Assembly (NCBI GenBank): GCA_966211965.1
Contig: CBIHON010000025.1
Span: forward strand, 17,373 to 81,372
Direction: 5' to 3'
Length of the DNA: 64,000 bases
DNA from: CBIHON01 sp966211965
GTDB lineage: Bacteria; Pseudomonadota; Gammaproteobacteria; Burkholderiales; Burkholderiaceae_D
Within the stretch, counting starts at the first letter, position 1. Every line of letters begins with the position of its first letter. Shown piece by piece: positions 39,212 to 48,009 of this stretch. The position numbers and the translations under genes are program-made. Under the pieces are notes generated by a model, which searched no databases, was not told where the DNA came from, and saw only the letters and a list, made by a program, of their open reading frames with translations.

Positions 39212-40564
39212 ATGAACTCACCGGAACAACTAGGCCTGCAGCTTTATTTCCTGGCAGATGCCGCAAAAACCCTAAATCTTTCAGAGTCGACCTTGCTGCA
39301 ATATGCGGCATTCCGGACCACGCCATATGATGGCCTGAAGCTTGGTGTATTTGTTGTTGACGAGGTGCTGGATGAACACGGCACCGAATCTGGCCGTTTC
39401 AAAATTCACGGCATTTTGGACAGCATGGAACTATCCAGCATCTTCGCTAACGGGAAAATTGAAATTCCAACCTTCCAGCTTCTTGCACGCACAAGAAGTC
39501 CGCTCGGCGGGACGATGGATGATGAAATGTTGCAACGGCAGCCGGTTGCCGATGGCGGATGGACATACAAATACCATCCGAAGAATGCAACGGTTACGGT
39601 CACGAAAGAACGAATTTCTATCGACGGCAAGCATTTGGCTGAGTACAAGAGAAAATTGGCGGAAGTGGAAAAGAAAGCCGAATCGCCAGATTGGGAAAAA
39701 CTTCGCGTGGAATTGAATTTGTATTTCGACAGGCGCTACGATGAATTGCCGGAGCATATACGCGAATATGTAAAGCAAGCATTTTTTCCATGTCCTGAAT
39801 ATTGGGATGGTTACACGCTGGAAAAGCGGAAACGTCAAATTAACGATTACGACTTGAAACACAACCCGGCGCGACAGATTGAGCGAAAAGCCGGTGAGTG
39901 GCTTTACTCAATGGATGCAAATGCATGGTGGCTCGCCGAGTCTATTTCTCCCACTCATGCTGCAATGTTGTTATCGAGGCGAAACCCAAATACTCAAAAA
40001 GTTGAAGATGCGGAAACGAACACAAACGATGAAATGGGGCCGGAGGATTTTCGGCGACTCAAGAATACCTTTGATGGTGCGAGCAACAAGCAAAAGACGC
40101 TGAAGGATTGGATAGCATACGCTCGCGACCGTAGCTTGAAGATTCATTCGTGGATTTGCGATTGGGAGGCGTGGGTTCGCGAAGTGGATGCGAAAGCAAT
40201 CGAACAATCTAGGCAAGGTTGGCCGGCCATTCCGGAAGAATTGGCTAGGGTGGCGGGAAAAAAGGCGGAATCGCCGCCGGCATTGTCTATCGATAGGCGG
40301 CTGGGAGCACATCCGCCAGGGCAGAAGCAAGTTTCAGGGCAAGCTAATGGGGAATGGATGATTAAGGCACAGGAGTTTGCGAAGGAATATATTGACCGGC
40401 ACAAGGCGCAAGACCTTTTTCCGAGTCAATCCGACGTTTGCACGCACGTTGAAACAAAGATGCGTGAAATGAAAATTTATGGCGCTCATGGTAAGCCGGT
40501 TTCGGCACAATATATTCAGCGCAATGCCATACAGGGCGATTGGTGGAAAAGGAATAAACCATAA
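39212..40564 (+). CDS. Element-encoded protein of unknown function
   Basis: 450 residues; GAAGGAACG precedes the ATG. Hydrophilic, no signal peptide or membrane segment. The N-terminal ~110 residues start with an alpha-helical stretch (F-L-A-D-A-A-K-T-L-N-L-S-E-S-T-L-L-Q) like a small DNA-binding fold; a charged helix at ~150-165 may be a coiled coil. The C-terminus has a helix-rich part (S-Q-S-D-V-C-T-H-V-E) with possible DNA-binding character. I do not recognise the family. Codon use is more AT-rich than flanking chromosomal genes, as expected for a mobile element. Confidence 0.65.
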   Translation: MNSPEQLGLQLYFLADAAKTLNLSESTLLQYAAFRTTPYDGLKLGVFVVDEVLDEHGTESGRFKIHGILDSMELSSIFANGKIEIPTFQLLARTRSPLGGTMDDEMLQRQPVADGGWTYKYHPKNATVTVTKERISIDGKHLAEYKRKLAEVEKKAESPDWEKLRVELNLYFDRRYDELPEHIREYVKQAFFPCPEYWDGYTLEKRKRQINDYDLKHNPARQIERKAGEWLYSMDANAWWLAESISPTHAAMLLSRRNPNTQKVEDAETNTNDEMGPEDFRRLKNTFDGASNKQKTLKDWIAYARDRSLKIHSWICDWEAWVREVDAKAIEQSRQGWPAIPEELARVAGKKAESPPALSIDRRLGAHPPGQKQVSGQANGEWMIKAQEFAKEYIDRHKAQDLFPSQSDVCTHVETKMREMKIYGAHGKPVSAQYIQRNAIQGDWWKRNKP

Positions 40565-40565
40565 C

Positions 40566-40682
40566 GCGGGAAATGCGGGAAACGATTATCAGAGAAATTC
40601 CCGTGCATTGCGAATAGCGCTGAAACTCAGTAATCATGCCGGTTTTCTAGCTTTTTAATTTGGCTTTATGGGAAATTTTCCC
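40566..40682. promoter_or_regulatory. Cluster of GCGGGAAA/GGGAAAT motifs
   Basis: GCGGGAAA occurs at 40566 and 40575 (9-bp period), GAAATTCCCG near 40593 (inverted), and GGGAAATTTTCCCGCC at 40670-40685 (near-palindromic). They lie just before three overlapping small genes. It may be an operator array or replication iterons of the element. Confidence 0.4.
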
Positions 40683-40723
40683 GCCAATGAAGTGAAGGCT
40701 CCAATCAACTAAACGGAGCAGCA

Positions 40724-40912
40724 ATGCAAACACTTCACCAATTACGCCAAGCTATCACCACCGCCGAAGCTGCTAAAGCTCTAAATCGAGCGCCGCAAAC
40801 TTTGCGCAAATGGGCCTGCCTTGAAAACGGACCTATTCGCCCCATTCGTATTAATGGCCGTCTTGCATGGCCGCTTGAAGAAATCGCCGCGCTGTTGAAC
40901 GGAGGCCAATAA
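40724..40912 (+). CDS. Small helix-turn-helix protein, excisionase/AlpA-like
   Basis: 62 residues. I-T-T-A-E-A-A-K-A-L-N-R-A-P-Q-T-L-R-K-W-A followed by P-I-R-I-N-G-R-L-A-W-P-L-E-E-I form the short winged-helix of MerR/AlpA/excisionase type. In integrative elements such proteins regulate or direct excision. Its TAA overlaps the next ATG (TAATG), so the two are coupled. Confidence 0.8.
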   Translation: MQTLHQLRQAITTAEAAKALNRAPQTLRKWACLENGPIRPIRINGRLAWPLEEIAALLNGGQ

Positions 40913-41274
40913 TGGAAAAGGCCCAACTCCCGTTAATAGCAGAATTGGACCTTGGCGATGACACCGAGGATTCTACAGAAAAGACCGCTTGCAAATTCGC
41001 CGGTACTGATAATCCGCGACATCTGCGCGTGATTCATTCACTATTGATTCGACCAAGGAAGCGCGAAGAAATCGACCGTACAGCAGGTGCCAGCAATGGA
41101 CCGGACCTGATAGCGGAATTGCGCCGCCGTGGATTGTCTGTTCCATGTTGCCGAGTACCGGCAATCGACCGCGATGGATATCCCACCAAGTACGGTGTGT
41201 ATGAATTTACCGACTATGACCGGCATGCGGTCAATGCGTGGCTGCGCAAGCGGAAGGATGTACGCCATGGGTAA
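40912..41274 (+). CDS. Element-encoded protein with helix-turn-helix-like region
   Basis: 120 residues. The middle part (H-L-R-V-I-H-S-L-L-I-R-P-R-K-R-E-E-I-D-R-T-A-G, then L-I-A-E-L-R-R-R-G-L) resembles a winged-helix domain found in phage and plasmid proteins. Function unknown. It starts within the stop of the previous gene and overlaps the next gene by 8 bp, so all three form a tight operon. Confidence 0.65.
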   Translation: MEKAQLPLIAELDLGDDTEDSTEKTACKFAGTDNPRHLRVIHSLLIRPRKREEIDRTAGASNGPDLIAELRRRGLSVPCCRVPAIDRDGYPTKYGVYEFTDYDRHAVNAWLRKRKDVRHG

Positions 41275-42415
41275 GGACTATCAAAAGCGCGGTAAGGGCA
41301 ATTCAGGGCGCGATGCGGGCGGTTTCGTGGCATTGCCTTGGTCGGTGCTTGATAGCGCCAACTATGCCCGTTTGTCGCATCCGGCGCGTGCCTTGCTGCT
41401 GGAGTTCGCCCGTCAGTTCGTGCGAGACAACAACGGACGCTTATTGGCGTCTGGTGCTTATCTTGCGAAACGCGGCTGGAAAAGTGCGGGGGTTATCGTG
41501 CGGGCCAAGCGCGACCTGCTTGAGGGGGGATTCATTCACGAAATGGTAAAAGGCCAGCGCCCAAACAAAGCAAGTTGGTATGCTGTGACTTGGCAGGCGC
41601 TCGATAAACTGTCGGGTTATGACGCCGGTGCTGCCGAGTCGTTCCGACGTGGCGCGTATCACGATTTCGGTTCTGAAAAAAACGCGAGCCTTACTCCGTC
41701 TGGAGCAGGAAGGCGGGCGCGTATAGTTCCTTCTAACGGAGTAAAGAGGGCGTCGCTTGCTTCTCCTAACGGAGCTATCCGGGACAATTTTTGCCATTCC
41801 TCTACTGCTTCTAACGGAGACCATCTAGAAGTACCATCTGCAGGCAATGAATTGGCGGGGCCTTGTGAAGTATGCGACAGCAGTCTAACCACATCGACCG
41901 AACTTGCTACCGGTACAGAAAAATCGGCAAACGGCGCGGACTGTGTGGAGAAGTCGGTTAGCTCTCCGGATGAAAAGCCAGAAAGGCCCGTCAAGGTGCG
42001 CAAACGCAGACTTGTGACGAATGTGTCGGTGGCTTCAGAAAAATGCGTCGCCAAGCCTCAAAATGCGGCCAAGCGTCATTCTGATTCGGGGACGTTGCTG
42101 GACGATTCAACCGAGTGGCAAATATCGCTCAAGCCTGAGTTTCGGATACGGGACAAATTGGCACAGCTTGGCTCGGTGCTGAGCGGACGGCATGCTGAAC
42201 CATGGTTTGGATTCGATGATTCGCCGAAATGGAAAAATTTGCTCTGCGTAGGCTTCGACGTTTTGCCTGCGACCCTAGCCGAAAAAATCAATGATGGCGA
42301 CTACCAGCGCATCAGCGACTACGAGACGCGGCCGGGCTATTGGGATGACACAAAAGGCGAATGGATAGCCACCCCGGTGAAACAATCCAAGAAATTGAAG
42401 GCGATTTTGCCATGA
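41267..42415 (+). CDS. Replication-initiator-like or DNA-binding protein of the element
   Basis: 382 residues from the ATG at 41267, overlapping the previous gene by 8 bp. Residues ~20-95 (F-V-A-L-P-W-S-V-L-D-S, L-S-H-P-A-R-A-L-L-L-E-F, G-A-Y-L-A-K-R-G-W, L-L-E-G-G-F-I) form a winged-helix resembling phage/plasmid replication proteins. The middle ~150-265 is polar and low in order. The C-terminus is a conserved-looking block (W-Q-I-S-L-K-P-E-F-R-I-R-D-K). Family not firmly recognised; the replication role is inferred from the fold and place. Confidence 0.55.
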   Translation: MGKDYQKRGKGNSGRDAGGFVALPWSVLDSANYARLSHPARALLLEFARQFVRDNNGRLLASGAYLAKRGWKSAGVIVRAKRDLLEGGFIHEMVKGQRPNKASWYAVTWQALDKLSGYDAGAAESFRRGAYHDFGSEKNASLTPSGAGRRARIVPSNGVKRASLASPNGAIRDNFCHSSTASNGDHLEVPSAGNELAGPCEVCDSSLTTSTELATGTEKSANGADCVEKSVSSPDEKPERPVKVRKRRLVTNVSVASEKCVAKPQNAAKRHSDSGTLLDDSTEWQISLKPEFRIRDKLAQLGSVLSGRHAEPWFGFDDSPKWKNLLCVGFDVLPATLAEKINDGDYQRISDYETRPGYWDDTKGEWIATPVKQSKKLKAILP

Positions 42416-42467
42416 CGCCCGATTGCCGCGATGAATTCCGAGAACTTGATATGACTGAGGTCAAACA

Positions 42468-42665
42468 ATGAAGACAACGAATGCCGAGCGCTTAAGAATT
42501 TACAAGCGCAAAATGAAGCAGGCTGGGTTTAAACGTCTATCGGTCTATGTCCATCCTGAATTGGCGGCTTTTCTGGCGCGAGTACGTAAATCAAATGAAT
42601 GTGGCGGGCGGACGCTTGAGCGTCTTTTATTGGGCGAAGCGAGGGAAAGACCGCCGCATCGTTAA
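42468..42665 (+). CDS. Small ribbon-helix-helix-like protein
   Basis: 65 residues, basic. K-R-L-S-V-Y-V-H-P-E-L-A-A-F-L followed by a second helix (R-T-L-E-R-L-L-L-G) fits the ribbon-helix-helix plan of small repressors. No family match is certain. It follows the replication-like gene by 52 bp. Confidence 0.6.
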   Translation: MKTTNAERLRIYKRKMKQAGFKRLSVYVHPELAAFLARVRKSNECGGRTLERLLLGEARERPPHR

Positions 42666-42836
42666 CAGGAAATACGAAACCGGTACGCGCGCGGGAGGGT
42701 GGAAATATCGCAGTCAATAAAAAGAAATTTGTCGGCCATTTTAGTTAAGCGATGAAACTCAGAGTTCGCACCGGTTCCCGACCGATGCAACGAAAAAAGA
42801 ACCCGTATTTTGCTTAATGATTTCGTTTTCTGTGAG

Positions 42837-43436
42837 ATGAATATGCGTGGTGGCAGTCGATATGGTGCGGGGCGTCCGGGTTGGAAGAGCAAGGTCAATA
42901 CCCGGTGTCAGTTGGATGTCCGGAAATTTATAAGGGATGGGTTTTTGGCGCCGGGCCGTGAGTACACTTGGTCATGGACCACCGAGGGGAGACAGGTTGC
43001 TTCCATTGGAATGCTTGTCGATGGAGGCGACTGTATTACACTGCACTACTGTGCGAACGAAAAGGCCGTTCGTCTTCCGATTCGGCTAACCAGAACAGAA
43101 TGCAATTACGGCGGTGAGCGGGTTTGGTTCTTGTGCCCGCATTGCGGAAAGCGTTCGGCCATCCTCTACCTGACAAGTGGCACGTTTGCATGTCGGCATT
43201 GTTCCAAACTTGCCTATGCAAGCCAAAGCGAGGATGCTATTTCCCGTTTATGGCGAAAGCAACGGAAGATTGAACGCAGGCTTGCCGGTAGTGCCGGTGA
43301 ATGGAACGGATGGCGCAAACCCAAGGGCATGCATCAAACAACGTTCGACCGACTGCGGGCCGCAATTGTTGAAATCGAGCGAGAGAAAGACCGTGCATTC
43401 ATGATGACCGTTATGCAGTTCTTTGGACAGGCGTGA
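42837..43436 (+). CDS. Zinc-ribbon protein of unknown function
   Basis: 199 residues from the ATG at 42837 (upstream in-frame TTG at 42810 is less likely). Two C-x2-C pairs, C-P-H-C near 101-104 and C-R-H-C near 119-122, make a zinc ribbon in the middle; the C-terminal half is helical and basic. The N-terminus has R-G-G-S-R-Y-G-A-G-R-P-G, a glycine/arginine motif often seen at the start of phage small-terminase or zinc-finger proteins. Function unknown; typical integrative-element cargo. Confidence 0.65.
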   Translation: MNMRGGSRYGAGRPGWKSKVNTRCQLDVRKFIRDGFLAPGREYTWSWTTEGRQVASIGMLVDGGDCITLHYCANEKAVRLPIRLTRTECNYGGERVWFLCPHCGKRSAILYLTSGTFACRHCSKLAYASQSEDAISRLWRKQRKIERRLAGSAGEWNGWRKPKGMHQTTFDRLRAAIVEIEREKDRAFMMTVMQFFGQA

Positions 43437-43463
43437 TTTTTTCAATGCTTAGAAAAAGAATAT

Positions 43464-43847
43464 CTACGGGATAGAACGCAATCTGTCTATAGTTGCAAAC
43501 GCGTCTTTTCGTTTCTCTCCCAGGAACATAGCAGCGAATCCGTAAGCATCTTGCCAGTTAGGAAAAGCCATGGAGAATATCTCCAATTTCTTTTCAAGTT
43601 CTGCTGCAACTTCGTCGGTAGGTGTGGACTCCCGAATCACGCCATCTAAGACCATCGCTTGAATAGTGACTTTTAGCATCGCAAGAAATTTTGAATACGA
43701 TTCCTGCCCCTTATCTCGACCGAACAGTGTTTTCCTTCCGGCATTCTTTGTGACATCAGCCATAGCCATGACTAACTTGGTTAGCGCGTTATACGTGTGG
43801 GGTGTCATTAGGCGCAACTGTTCTTCGAACATGCGAATTCCTGCCAT
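43464..43847 (-). CDS. Element-encoded hypothetical protein
   Basis: 127 residues, helical, soluble; GGGAGAT 5 nt before the ATG supports the start. No motif recognised. The only protein gene of the element on the minus strand, convergent with the zinc-ribbon gene. Confidence 0.6.
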   Translation of the reverse strand: MAGIRMFEEQLRLMTPHTYNALTKLVMAMADVTKNAGRKTLFGRDKGQESYSKFLAMLKVTIQAMVLDGVIRESTPTDEVAAELEKKLEIFSMAFPNWQDAYGFAAMFLGEKRKDAFATIDRLRSIP

Positions 43848-43971
43848 ATTTATCTCCCTGAGCTTTGGATGCGTCTGATATTAGCCGGGAAAACTTGCGA
43901 GGAGCCTACGCCCGGAAAACTGCGTATTGACAAAATCGGGTTACATGAGGGTTACACAACTTCCGGAAAGC

Positions 43972-43998
43972 AAAAAGCCCAATCACATTGACTGGGCT
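43972..43998 (-). terminator. Terminator downstream of tRNA-Lys, supplied by the element
   Basis: AGCCCA (43976-43981) and TGGGCT (43993-43998); on the minus strand the stem is followed by TTTTT. Located 17 bp beyond the tRNA 3' end, it replaces the original terminator separated by integration. Confidence 0.65.
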
Positions 43999-44014
43999 AA
44001 GTACTTGATTTTAT

Positions 44015-44063
44015 TGGTGGGCTGTGAGTGGCTCGAACACTCGACCTACGGATTAAGAGTCCG
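44015..44063. other. Right attachment site (inside tRNA-Lys)
   Basis: 49 bp identical to 36885-36933. The element brought a copy of the tRNA 3' part that restores the gene. Confidence 0.92.
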
Positions 44064-44090
44064 CTGCTCTACCAACTGAGCTAACAACCC
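44015..44090 (-). tRNA. tRNA-Lys (anticodon CTT)
   Basis: On the minus strand the 76-nt sequence starts GGGTTGTTAGCTCAGTTGGT and ends with the encoded CCA. The anticodon loop CTCTTAA between GCGGA and TCCGT gives anticodon CTT. The acceptor, D, anticodon and T arms all pair, so the gene is intact although it holds the element's att site. Confidence 0.96.
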
Positions 44091-44598
44091 AACGAGACCG
44101 GGATTATAGCCGGATTTTAGGAGAGAAGGAAGGGAGAAACGCAGGTCGGATGAGACGGAGGGACGCTGTAATGCTCAACAGAAAAATTCCAGCCTTGATT
44201 CTTTTCTGTGATTTTGAGCAAAATGCCTTTGGTGCAGTTTTAATGAATGAAATAGGCCAAGGGCCCATGGTCAAACGCCATGTGTCCAGCCTGCTCGCCA
44301 AACTGGATGTGAGAACTCATGTCCAAGCGGCGGCGAAAGCGGTTGATCTGGGTTTGATCGACGCGCTGCGGGGATGACTCATGTTGCCCGCAGCATCGTC
44401 TAGAGCCTGCTTGAGTTCATAGCAGACTCTAGCCGTATTGCAGCGGCGCCCGAGTGCATCAAGACGGGAGAAAAGTTTTGCCGTTCCGGCCGGGAGCGAA
44501 AGCGGGAAGTTGACCGGGTTGCCGTCCATGTCCATCATTTTTGAAAATGCGGTGCGCGGTAAAATCACGCGGTTGAATCTTATCCTTGCATCAATAAG
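44091..44598. other. Region right of the element with a LuxR remnant
   Basis: 508 bp with no intact gene. It holds the LuxR-type fragment at 44267-44377 and the upstream region of the MFS gene; nothing else identifiable. Confidence 0.6.
44267..44377 (+). pseudogene. Remnant of a LuxR/NarL-family regulator
   Basis: The frame reads M-V-K-R-H-V-S-S-L-L-A-K-L-D-V-R-T-H-V-Q-A-A, then A-V-D-L-G-L-I, the recognition helix and end of a LuxR-type HTH (usual T-V-K-x-H-V...L-x-V-x-x-R-x-x-A). The upstream HTH half and the receiver domain are absent. Confidence 0.65.
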
Positions 44599-45813
44599 AT
44601 GAAAAATCCGCTGCTCGAATACCGCGCTTTCCTGTATTTTTTTCTTGGCCGCGTCGCCACCACCATGGCCAACCAGATGATGATGGTGGTGCTGGCCTGG
44701 CAGATGTACGACCTGACCCACAGCGCCTATGACCTCGGAATGGTCGGACTCGCGCAATTTCTTCCCGCGCTTGCCTTGTCGCTGGCGGCGGGCCATGTTG
44801 CCGATCGTTTCGATCGGCGCCGTGTGCTTGCCTGGTGCCTGGGTGGGCAATTGCTGGTCACGATCGGTTTGATCGCAGGCACGCTGGGCGGCTGGTTGAG
44901 CCGTGAGGCAATCCTGATCGCATCGCTTGTGCTGGGCGCCGCCAAGGCGTTCCAAATGCCGACCCAGCAGGCGCTGGGCCCGCTGCTGGTTCCCGCCGCA
45001 GTATTGCCGCGAGCGCTGGCCGCTTCTGCAGCCGGTGCGCAAGCAGCCATCATCCTGGGGCCGGCGCTGGGCGGATTCATTTATGTGGCGGGCGCGCACG
45101 TGGCGTATGGGGTATCGGCCATGCTGTTTGTGCTTGCCATCGGTTTTGTCTCGGTGATTCTGCTCGACCATGTGCCTGGTCCGCGCGAACCGGTGAACCT
45201 TAAAAATCTGTTTGCCGGCATCGCCTTCATCTGGCAGCGCAAGGAAGTCCTGGGCGCGATTTCGCTTGATTTGTTTGCAGTATTGCTGGGCGGTGCGGTC
45301 GCGCTGCTGCCGATTTTTGCGAAGGACATTTTGCATGTCGGCCCTTGGGGACTCGGCTTGCTGCGCTCGGCGCCGGCGGCCGGCGCATTGTCCATGTCGC
45401 TCTATCTCGCGCACCATCCGATTCAGCGCCGTGTCGGGGCGGCGATGTTCGGTTCGGTCGCTATATATGGTCTTGCCACCCTCGTCTTCGCGCTGTCGAC
45501 TTCATTCATGCTGTCGCTGTTTGCATTGGCCGTCACCGGCGCATTCGACATGGTCAGTGTCGTGATTCGCCAATCGCTGGTGCAACTGGAAACACCGAAT
45601 GACATGCGCGGCAGGGTGAGCGCGGTCAATTCTATTTTTATCGGCGCATCGAATCAACTGGGCGAATTCGAATCGGGTCTTACGGCGGGCTGGTTCGGCG
45701 CTGTGCCGTCGGTGCTGATCGGCGGACTTGGCACCTTGCTCGTGGTAGGCGTGTGGATGAAGTTGTTTCCAGCGCTGGCAAGACGAGAACGTCTGGCGTG
45801 CACCGGTTCTTGA
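44599..45813 (+). CDS. MFS transporter, EntS/DHA3-like
   Basis: 404 residues, about 12 hydrophobic helices. The N-terminus F-L-G-R-V-A-T-T-M-A-N-Q-M, then D-R-F-D-R-R-R-V-L between helices 2 and 3 (MFS motif A) and P-T-Q-Q-A-L-G-P-L-L match the EntS/DHA3 drug-and-siderophore efflux group. A direct substrate cannot be assigned. It stands alone between two decayed genes. Confidence 0.9.
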   Translation: MKNPLLEYRAFLYFFLGRVATTMANQMMMVVLAWQMYDLTHSAYDLGMVGLAQFLPALALSLAAGHVADRFDRRRVLAWCLGGQLLVTIGLIAGTLGGWLSREAILIASLVLGAAKAFQMPTQQALGPLLVPAAVLPRALAASAAGAQAAIILGPALGGFIYVAGAHVAYGVSAMLFVLAIGFVSVILLDHVPGPREPVNLKNLFAGIAFIWQRKEVLGAISLDLFAVLLGGAVALLPIFAKDILHVGPWGLGLLRSAPAAGALSMSLYLAHHPIQRRVGAAMFGSVAIYGLATLVFALSTSFMLSLFALAVTGAFDMVSVVIRQSLVQLETPNDMRGRVSAVNSIFIGASNQLGEFESGLTAGWFGAVPSVLIGGLGTLLVVGVWMKLFPALARRERLACTGS

Positions 45814-45875
45814 GCCTTGCAGCATGAATCACAGCGCGAGCGTGCCGCACCTCCATTGAGCGTTCGCGGACAAGG

Positions 45876-46100
45876 GTGTTATCCATCATTTCGTCGGTGC
45901 ATACCCTGCGGCTGCATGTCATTGTGAAAGGCATGGAAACCGCCGCGCAGCTGCAGTATCTGACGCACCCTGATTGCGACCTGATGCAGGGCTATTACTT
46001 CAGTCGCCCGCCGCCGGGAACGGCGTTCGAACAGATGCGGGCGGAAGAAGAGGGAAGCGTGGGGGCGCCGTTGCACACCTTGCTGGCCGTCTATCGATAA
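45876..46100 (+). pseudogene. Remnant of an EAL-domain (c-di-GMP phosphodiesterase) protein
   Basis: L-H-V-I-V-K-G-M-E-T-A-A-Q-L-Q-Y-L followed by C-D-L-M-Q-G-Y-Y-F-S-R-P corresponds to the end of an EAL domain (usual V-I-A-E-G-V-E-T and D-x-x-Q-G-Y-x-x-x-x-P). The metal/catalytic Glu of A-E-G-V-E-T is Lys here, and everything upstream is missing. Confidence 0.75.
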
Positions 46101-46137
46101 TTGCGCGGCGAGCGCGCCGGTCTGCTATGGCTGATGG

Positions 46138-47157
46138 TCACGGCGCCTGCGCCAATTCCCGTGTCACTTTTTCGATACCTTTGATGACGCGCGCCAAGCG
46201 GTCGAAATCGATCTTGTCGACTGTGTCTTCTTCCGTGTGGTATTGCATGTGGCGGAAAGGCGCGGTATCGGTAATCATCAATCCCGGATAACCGAATTCC
46301 CTATAAGACCAGTGATCGGACCAGTCGATTCCCGGGATGAAGGCCGGGGCGGCCACGCCTTCCGAAGGAAAGGCGGCGTTTTTGCGAAACGATGCAACGG
46401 TCCGATGCACCAAGGCGCGGGATTCGAGCGTACCGACAAAGCCGATGAAATTCCCGGTGTCCGGATACAGCATGTTGAAGGGGAAGGGGTAGCGTTGGCT
46501 GCCCTTTTCTTCCGAGTAGTAGCCCATGGTTTCCAGCGAGAGCATCGCCACTACGTTCTCCCCGCGGGCGTGCAAATCGCTGGCATGGACCCAGCTTCCC
46601 ATTTGGGTGGTTTTGAAATATGGCGGTTCCTCGTTGACATACAGGACCAGCTTCAATTCAGTGCCCTCGGCCGGCTTGAAATCCTTGAGCAAGCGCGCCA
46701 GTTCGATTACGCCTGCGCTGCCGGTACCGTTATCGTTGGCGCCGGGCGCACCCTCCACCGAATCGTAGTGTGCGCCGACGACGATGACTTGCTTGGGCTT
46801 GCCTGAGGGTGTATTTGCGATCGATACTTCGAGGTTGCGTACCGGGCCGGCCTTGCTGTCGTAGGACTGGCGCTTCACCTTGTAGCCGTAGCCGGTGAGC
46901 GTGTCTTCGATGTATTGCGCGGCTTGTTCCAGTTTTGCGTAATGTGCGACGTTATGTTCTTCGCTTGCGAGCTTGACGACATGCCGTTTCAGCAGCGCAC
47001 TCAGCGCGCGTTCTTCCGCAGTCAATGGCAGCAACGGCGCACGCTGCGACGAACCCGGCATCGCCGTCATGTAGATCAGCAAGCCGGCCGCTGCTGCGAG
47101 CAGCAGGATCGCGGCTAGGATAAGGAGCCTGAAAAGGAGGCTGAGAATGGTTTTCAT
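46138..47157 (-). CDS. M28-family zinc aminopeptidase, membrane-anchored
   Basis: 339 residues from the ATG at 47157; a longer frame to 47217 lacks support. A hydrophobic N-terminal helix (~5-30) anchors or exports it. Zinc ligands fit M28: G-A-H-Y-D-S (His), G-A-N-D-N-G-T-G (Asp), N-E-E-P-P (Glu pair), and H-T-E-E-D-T (His). These enzymes remove N-terminal residues from peptides in the periplasm. Stands alone. Confidence 0.9.
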   Translation of the reverse strand: MKTILSLLFRLLILAAILLLAAAAGLLIYMTAMPGSSQRAPLLPLTAEERALSALLKRHVVKLASEEHNVAHYAKLEQAAQYIEDTLTGYGYKVKRQSYDSKAGPVRNLEVSIANTPSGKPKQVIVVGAHYDSVEGAPGANDNGTGSAGVIELARLLKDFKPAEGTELKLVLYVNEEPPYFKTTQMGSWVHASDLHARGENVVAMLSLETMGYYSEEKGSQRYPFPFNMLYPDTGNFIGFVGTLESRALVHRTVASFRKNAAFPSEGVAAPAFIPGIDWSDHWSYREFGYPGLMITDTAPFRHMQYHTEEDTVDKIDFDRLARVIKGIEKVTRELAQAP

Positions 47158-47695
47158 ATTTTCTCTGGGGATGCGGTTGAATTCTTTAAAGCAGAATCGC
47201 ATCATAAAGAAAAGCAAGTTAATGGTGACAAAAAAATAATGTTTATTTTTCGCTTCCGTTAAGTTATATGAAGTGGCGGAAGGTATTTTGAAGTGAGAAA
47301 ATATTTGTGACGCCGCGCAATCGAATGCTGAAATTAATTTTACTCTGACCCTATTGGAGTTTCCGGAAAAAGCGCGGCATAGGCATTGCTAATCTAAAGA
47401 TCACGGGCACTGCGCCGTAATAGAATTGTTGTCTCAAGAGTGGTTTTAACCCGTCTGAGCGTAAGCGTGGACGGGTTTTGTTTTTGGGATTTCCCGATTC
47501 TTTAATGCCCCTGGGATATTGCACAACTCCCCTGTTTGGAAGCGGCCGCATAGGCGCGTTGCCGCACAGATGAATCGATATACGCCGCCTATTCTTTACC
47601 CGTCCGCCTGTTATTTTTCGCCTTTTTCCTTTGCCCGGACGCAGCCGTCGGGTACGGATGGGGAAAAATGCTGCGGTGTTTGAAAGGAGTTTGCC
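47158..47695. other. Intergenic region with a terminator
   Basis: 538 bp without a protein gene. It contains the terminator at 47448-47485 with no gene before it on that strand, so a short untranslated transcript is possible. The rest is AT-rich near 47210-47350. Confidence 0.5.
47448..47485 (+). terminator. Orphan intrinsic terminator
   Basis: AACCCGTC (47448-47455) pairs with GACGGGTT (47470-47477), followed by TTGTTTTT. No plus-strand gene precedes it nearby. Confidence 0.65.
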
Positions 47696-47992
47696 ATGTC
47701 CAATCAAATTCGTATCTTGCTGGATGAAGCCGACATAGGAAGCGGGGAGAAAAGCGAAGGAGAGCGCGAAACCGAAAAGCTGCTGGAACAGGTGCCGAGA
47801 CAGCCGCCGCATTCCGAAGATGAGGCGCTGAATGACGCGCGGGCCGAGCAGCAGATGATCGAAGGAAATGTCGATACGTCAGAGGCTTGCCGACGTCTCG
47901 AGCGCAAGCGCATGTCGCAAAACGACCAAGCCGATAGATCGGCTGAGATGGGCGATCAGAAGGATAAGGACAAGCCATCCAGCAAAGACTAG
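47696..47992 (+). CDS. Small hydrophilic protein of unknown function
   Basis: 98 residues, very rich in D, E, K, Q and S, with no hydrophobic core, so probably disordered. GAAAGGAG lies 8 nt before the ATG, a strong ribosome site supporting expression. Charge and composition resemble small stress-type hydrophilic proteins, but no family is recognised. It is followed by a CTAG-ended palindrome. Confidence 0.6.
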   Translation: MSNQIRILLDEADIGSGEKSEGERETEKLLEQVPRQPPHSEDEALNDARAEQQMIEGNVDTSEACRRLERKRMSQNDQADRSAEMGDQKDKDKPSSKD

Positions 47993-48009
47993 GGGAATGT
48001 TACAGTCCC

